From Gonapodya sp. JEL0774 (lineage: Eukaryota > Monoblepharomycota > Monoblepharidomycetes > Monoblepharidales > Gonapodyaceae), in NCBI GenBank assembly GCA_027604505.1, contig JADIIX010000328.1:1-13305 (forward strand): a stretch of 13,305 nt of DNA. The letters are read 5' to 3'. Shown here piece after piece: positions 9,801-13,305 of the stretch; position 1 is the stretch's first letter, and each line of letters begins with the position of its first letter. The position numbers and the translations under genes are program-made. The notes under the pieces were generated by a model. The model saw only the letters and a program-made list of their open reading frames with translations, was not told the origin of the DNA and did not search any database.

Positions 9801-11692
9801 GGTGAGAGTTGTCGATTGGCTGGTTGTGCTGTGTAAGCGTGATTAAACAAAACATTGTATCAATAAGAATGATACGTGAACTTACAGAACTGTACTCGTA
9901 GTCTTTGAGGAAGTAGAGGTGGAATATGTGGTGGTAGAGATCTGAGTCTGTGGTTGCAAAATGGGCCAGCCCATCGAGTACAGGACTGTCATCCAGTCCG
10001 TTGTTTGAATCGTATCTAAGGCTTCGATGGTGTTAAATTAAGTTTCAGACTTACTTGAAAGAAGGTGCGGACCGAAAGGACCCCAAGTCGTGCTAGAGTA
10101 CTTGTAGATAGTTGAGTTCAAAGTCACACCTTGCGGTATATACGAAATCATCAAAAAGTCCGCAGTGTTAAAGTACGCATCTTCAACGTGATGGAGGGCA
10201 GTACCGTCCTGGTAGACGCCGGGTTTCGTCCAGATCCACGTTGAGGTGTTAGAAAACGGATTGGGCTTCGGTTGGAGGTAGGCTGACCGGCGCAGAGACG
10301 TTGCAAGTCCATACACATCGCTCGCTGCGGTGAAAGCTACCCCTTCGAAGTTGTTCTCAAAGTCGGTGATAAGGTCGTCAAGCAGGAGGTTTGGGTCACC
10401 CGGATAATCGGTGGCAATAAGATTATAGTAATTCGTCACTGGTGAACCAGTCTTATCCCTATCATCCGTTTGGATCCATCAATGCACGCTTGGGGGCTCA
10501 AGAAACATGCAACCCTGCAGCTTACCTCATGAATGTGTCGTAAATGTATGAAGGAGCCCAATGTGCCCACAAACCGGTTGTATACATGTAATAAGCCGGG
10601 GTTAAGTACCCCTGTCCAACTGCATACGCTCGTATAACATTAGTCAAAACGAGGAGTGTCCAAAAGTTAGCGGAAAGACCCACTGTAAAACCATTCGTTC
10701 CATCCCGACAAGAAGCCCATCCCGTGAAGCAACTCGTGTACGGCGACGAATTCAAAATCAAACTGACTCGCTCCTATCGCCCCATCGCCCTGAAACCACC
10801 AAGACATGTCGGCATTGAATAGAGCTCGGATGTCGAAGTCAGTTGATTGCGCTATTGGCGGTGGTCCCAACCCGGCTGGCGCAGTGTTCTCTGCGGATCC
10901 AAAAGCGGTACCACCGTTCTTGTACAGTGCCTGTCATCGACGTGAATACAATTGTTTGGCGTTATTAGAATGAAGGTGGCTGGGCCTGTGCAATGGTAAT
11001 CACCTGGGGAACGAGCACTTCGTTGCCACCCCACACCACCGAGACTTGTGACGCAGGGGCTGCTTGACCCAAAATGTTGGAGTTGCAGCTAGAGAAGGTG
11101 GAGCAGTAAGAGGTGAACGTTGCAGTTACGTAAACTGTGGGGATGTTGATTTGTGATGATGACTTTGTGGAGAGACGCAGATGCGTTGAAAAAACTCACT
11201 GGGCGAGGTGATACCAATCACCGCCGAAATGCGTGCGCCTGCATTGTGAAAGGCGGTGTCCACTTTTCCACAAAGGGCCACGTCACCAACTGTGCAAGTG
11301 AGTGTGACTAAGAACATGGATGGGGACTGCCGTTTTCTGCGCCTGTGTTCCAGATTCGAAGTATCAGGACTCCAGAAGTTCGTCTGATCTGCTGTTGCGG
11401 GCAAGATGTCTGCGGTATTTACAAAAGGGGATTGGGGACCATGTGTTCCTGCCAATTCATCGCAGACTGGATAGAACCTCGGTGGCTCGTCTGGACGCAA
11501 AGGATAGGCGTGGTAGCTAGTAACCGTGCACGTAATATTGCTTCCGTACGTTGTCCTCTGGTGCACTGGTCTGAATGTCACAGGTGGAATGGCAGCTGTG
11601 TCGACGTCGGCGCTGGCACCATGACAAAAAACACCAGCGATTGCGAAACCCGTCGCCAGTAGTTTCGCTCTCCAAGATCGTCGTTGTTTCAT
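6808..11692 (-). CDS. Secreted zincin-like protein (HExxHGxGF) with long mucin-like Ser/Thr stalk
   Basis: Sixteen exons (minus): 11692-11200, 11134-11004, 10930-10684, 10619-10526, 10458-10055, 10015-9886, 9828-9781, 9710-7962, 7887-7828, 7769-7656, 7598-7563, 7474-7460, 7381-7151, 7071-7066, 6983-6921, 6862-6808; all phases agree, giving 1291 residues. Residues 1-28 form a signal peptide (basic n-region, LLATGFAIAGVF core, cleavage after ASA). RRRKR at 117-121 looks like a Kex2-type site that would release a propeptide. The folded part (about 122-495) carries HELLHGMGF, with the HExxH at 273-277, after FNADMSWWFQGDGAIG; I know this pattern from unclassified secreted proteins of mushroom-forming fungi. 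HExxH is the zinc site of metallopeptidases, but the third ligand is not obvious and protease activity is inference. From about 496 to the end the chain is Ser/Thr-rich, with Glu in the long exon, then Arg near the C-terminus: a probable O-glycosylated stalk. No CBM or clear GPI signal follows. Weak points: the 39-nt intron 10054-10016, the 6-nt exon, and the end (a TAG at 6872 if the last intron is retained). Confidence 0.82.
8925..9470 (-). repeat. Seven-copy 78-bp tandem repeat inside the stalk
   Basis: The plus-strand word GGTTCGAAGGAGGTCGATTC begins at 8925, 9003, 9081, 9159, 9237, 9315 and 9393, an exact 78-bp period. In the coding (minus) sense each unit gives 26 residues containing STSFEPTTTE, then a variable ET-rich stretch, then SES(R/L)ST. 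The units are nearly identical; changes cluster in the TETTTE part (T/I/M/A swaps) and at the R/L position. Degenerate Ser/Thr repeats of other lengths flank the array. Because 78 is a multiple of three and the units lack stops, the opposite strand is also open over long stretches, without meaning. Confidence 0.95.
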
Positions 11693-11799
11693 TGCCCCAA
11701 GCAACACGTGTGACGGGAAATCGGGGGTATTGAACTATTTTTCCTAATATGTACATGCCGATGAGGAAGCTCCTCAGGGACGGCCTCACCTCCGCTCAT
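11689..11799 (-). promoter_or_regulatory. 36-codon uORF overlapping the zincin-like start codon
   Basis: On the minus strand an ATG at 11799 opens 36 codons that end in a TGA sharing two bases with the main ATG (ATGA at 11692-11689). The uORF product starts MSGGEAVPEELP and resembles nothing I know. Whether it is transcribed depends on the exact start site, which the TATA box places almost on top of its ATG. A role in translation control by termination-reinitiation is inference. Confidence 0.35.
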
Positions 11800-12137
11800 G
11801 AATCCTTTTTGAGACTAATCGTATTTTATACATTTGCTTGCCTAAGAATGAACTGAATTGAAACATCTATCTTGAGGGTGAAAGATTATCGCTATTAGTA
11901 GTAAGGTGCACAAATCAGGATTCGTGATCCCTGTTATAATCACCCATGGTGACTGACAGTACATCTACCAGTAGTGATTCTCCATGGATTCTATTTAGGC
12001 TCAAGACATAGTGCTACGATTACATTCATTTCTTGGATCGAACTCACAAAATTCTTAATAGTCTACGAGATTAGATAAATAGATTAAGCCATCAAGGCTG
12101 TTTGACTTGATCGTGGCCATCAACGCCATTAGTCCAT
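11693..12137. other. Intergenic region between the two secreted-protein genes
   Basis: This 445-bp stretch lies between two same-strand genes and holds the 3' end of the CBM1 gene and the promoter and leader of the zincin-like gene. It contains the TATA box and uORF listed separately, a small palindrome TGAGGA-AGC-TCCTCA near 11763-11777, and AT-rich sequence around 12040-12090 that could serve transcript termination. A 6-bp-arm hairpin (ATCAAG/CTTGAT at 12091-12111) is too weak to call. No gene was found. Confidence 0.5.
11823..11830 (-). promoter_or_regulatory. TATA box of the zincin-like gene
   Basis: The minus strand reads TATAAAAT here, within GTATAAAATAC, about 131 bp upstream of the ATG at 11692. 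It is the best core-promoter match in the interval. A transcript start about 30 bp downstream would fall close to 11797, at the upstream ATG described separately. Confidence 0.55.
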
Positions 12138-13305
12138 TTACTCGCCAGGTGCCAGACATTGTGAGTAATACTGGCTCAAGATCTTGCACGTGGTGCCATC
12201 GACACAGCATTTCTTTCCTGTCCAAAACAACCCACCACACTGATCGTAATGTGCAGCACAAACACTGACATAATTCGGGTCAACAACGCATTGGGAATAA
12301 TAAAAGTTGGAGTACCGGCAAATCGACCCAACGGAACTGTGCGGAAACCACAAGGTAAATGCGCGCCAATGCTGGCAAGAACACCCTCCGCCACATACCA
12401 GCATGTCGGCCCAGCATAGCCCACTCCACCACACTGATCATACAATTGAGCGCATATCAATGAAGTTCTGGCAGAATATTGTTTACGGGCAGATTCGGCG
12501 TTGCAATTGGACGTCAGTAATCGCACCCCTACATCAGCAACTCATTTCCGACGGCGGTGCAACTCACGAAGTGGTCTGTTTTGTCGTTGTCAAAGTTCGT
12601 GATTTGGTAACGGTGGAAGTCGCGCTACCAGAAGTAAGTTGAGCAGAATCGATAAGTGTTGATTCGAATGTCTCAAATATGCTCCAAGAATCTCAATTGA
12701 ACGAATAGCAATCTAAGGTAAGATAACGCTTAGTCCTGCTGATTGTTGACGTCCCGCCAACATTGTGGCCGGCACGAGCTGAGAGTCTCATATCACCAAG
12801 TCTGCAAAGTACCCGCCCATCAATACTCACATCGTAGTAGACGTCCTACTCGTGGTTGTGGGGGTCCGCCTGGGATGTTTTAGAACTACTCAATATGGTG
12901 CAGCATTATAACAAGGTTGGATGAATTCCAAACTTACGAGGCCGTACTGGTCGCGGACGTTGTTGAGGTCGTCGCCGTTGTTGTAACACTTGCGCTAGTT
13001 GATGCACTTGTCGCAGAACTCGTGAGCGAAACAGTCGTCGTTTCGCTACTTGTTGAACTCGTCTGAGTGGTTTCAGTCGTTGACGTTCTTGTCCGCGATT
13101 CTGTTGTTGATTCGCTCGCTGTGGAACTTGTTCTTGTTTGAGACTCTGTCATGGTTGTGGAGGTTGTTTGAGTAGCCGTGATGGTATAACTTGTTGAAGA
13201 CGTCGTTTGAGACTCTGTCGTGGATTCACTCGTTGTGGAGGTTGTTTGAGTGGCCGTGGTGGTATCACTTGTCGAAGAGCTTGACTGAGACTCTGTCGTT
13301 GATTC
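12138..13305 (-). CDS. Secreted protein with Ser/Thr-rich region and two C-terminal CBM1 modules (partial)
   Basis: Exon model on the minus strand: >13305-12938, 12869-12831, 12681-12568, 12467-12399, 12336-12138 (TAA). Every intron is phase 2. The first exon is open to the window edge and almost purely Ser/Thr with Glu and Gln; the next two continue Thr/Ser/Arg-rich. The last two encode two fungal cellulose-binding modules. Module A runs from [19 protein letters not shown] across an intron that splits its second adjacent Cys codon, to NFYYSQC. Module B is [19 protein letters not shown] through QYYSQC, ending LAPGE. Each has six Cys, which fits three disulfides, and keeps the aromatic YY face that packs on crystalline cellulose; about ten residues separate them. 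CBM1 marks extracellular plant cell wall-acting or wall-binding proteins. The N-terminal, probably catalytic, domain is off the right edge. The exon at 12681-12568 uses a weak GAG acceptor after a 149-nt intron and is the least certain. Confidence 0.87.
13141..13305 (-). repeat. Tandem repeats (69 and 78 bp spacing) in the Ser/Thr region of the CBM1 gene
   Basis: The plus-strand word AGACTCTGTC starts at 13141, 13210 and 13288, giving spacings of 69 and 78 bp. The shorter unit lacks nine bases present in the longer (ATTCACTCG between GG and TTGTGGAGG). GTTGTGGAGGTTGTTTGAG is shared by both complete units. The coding-sense product is a 26-residue Ser/Thr/Gln-rich unit with one three-residue deletion. 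The array may continue beyond the window. Confidence 0.8.

Noticed and set aside
7150-9885. Introner-like repeated introns in the stalk
   Set aside because: The introns share only donor and acceptor consensus; their interiors look unrelated by eye.
11943-11990. Imperfect inverted repeat between two CCATGG sites
   Set aside because: The arms pair poorly beyond the CCATGG ends; there is no flanking duplication or element structure.
12040-12060. Possible tRNA B-box (GGATCGAACTC)
   Set aside because: It differs from the GGTTCGANTCC consensus and no cloverleaf or A-box was found upstream at the right distance on either strand.
12055-12261. Minus-strand open frame overlapping the last CBM1 exon
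   Set aside because: It runs in another frame across the CBM1 coding sequence and the 3' region and shows no motif.

Overview
The window looks like nuclear DNA of a filamentous basidiomycete, most likely an Agaricomycete. The genes are cut by many short introns (mostly 50-100 nt, GT...AG, donors such as GTGAGT, GTAAGT and GTCAGT). The chromatin protein matches the fungal family. Two secreted, Ser/Thr-rich proteins lie at the right end, one ending in a pair of fungal-type cellulose-binding modules (CBM1). No RNA gene, transposon or CRISPR array was recognised. All exon maps below were built by hand from reading frame, phase and splice signals, without transcript data.

Layout: (1) 1-1312, minus: the first part of a TPR/SET/MYND (SMYD4-like) protein, running off the left edge through an intron that ends exactly at base 1. 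(2) 1313-2008: divergent promoter region with a tiny uORF and weak coding-like stretches of undecided strand. (3) 2009-6584, plus: a full-length gene for the large subunit of chromatin assembly factor 1 (CAF-1 p150/Cac1), about 14 exons and about 1043 residues. (4) 6585-6807: short convergent intergenic region. (5) 6808-11692, minus: a secreted zincin-like protein (HELLHGMGF motif) with a very long mucin-like Ser/Thr stalk; the model gives 16 exons and 1291 residues. The stalk holds seven near-identical 78-bp tandem repeats, and a chain of symmetric phase-2 exons begins just before it and runs to its end. (6) 11693-12137: intergenic region with a TATA box. (7) 12138-13305, minus: the C-terminal part of a second secreted protein with a Ser/Thr-rich region and two adjacent six-cysteine CBM1 modules; its N-terminus lies beyond the right edge.

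The left half is nuclear housekeeping (a probable protein lysine methyltransferase and a histone chaperone subunit). The right half is extracellular: two head-to-tail genes with similar Ser/Thr regions, the same exon phase habit and the same 78-nt repeat spacing, which suggests a shared origin or exchange of stalk sequence. The most unusual feature is the modular stalk of the zincin-like gene, where every exon is a multiple of three and most junctions split a TCN serine codon.
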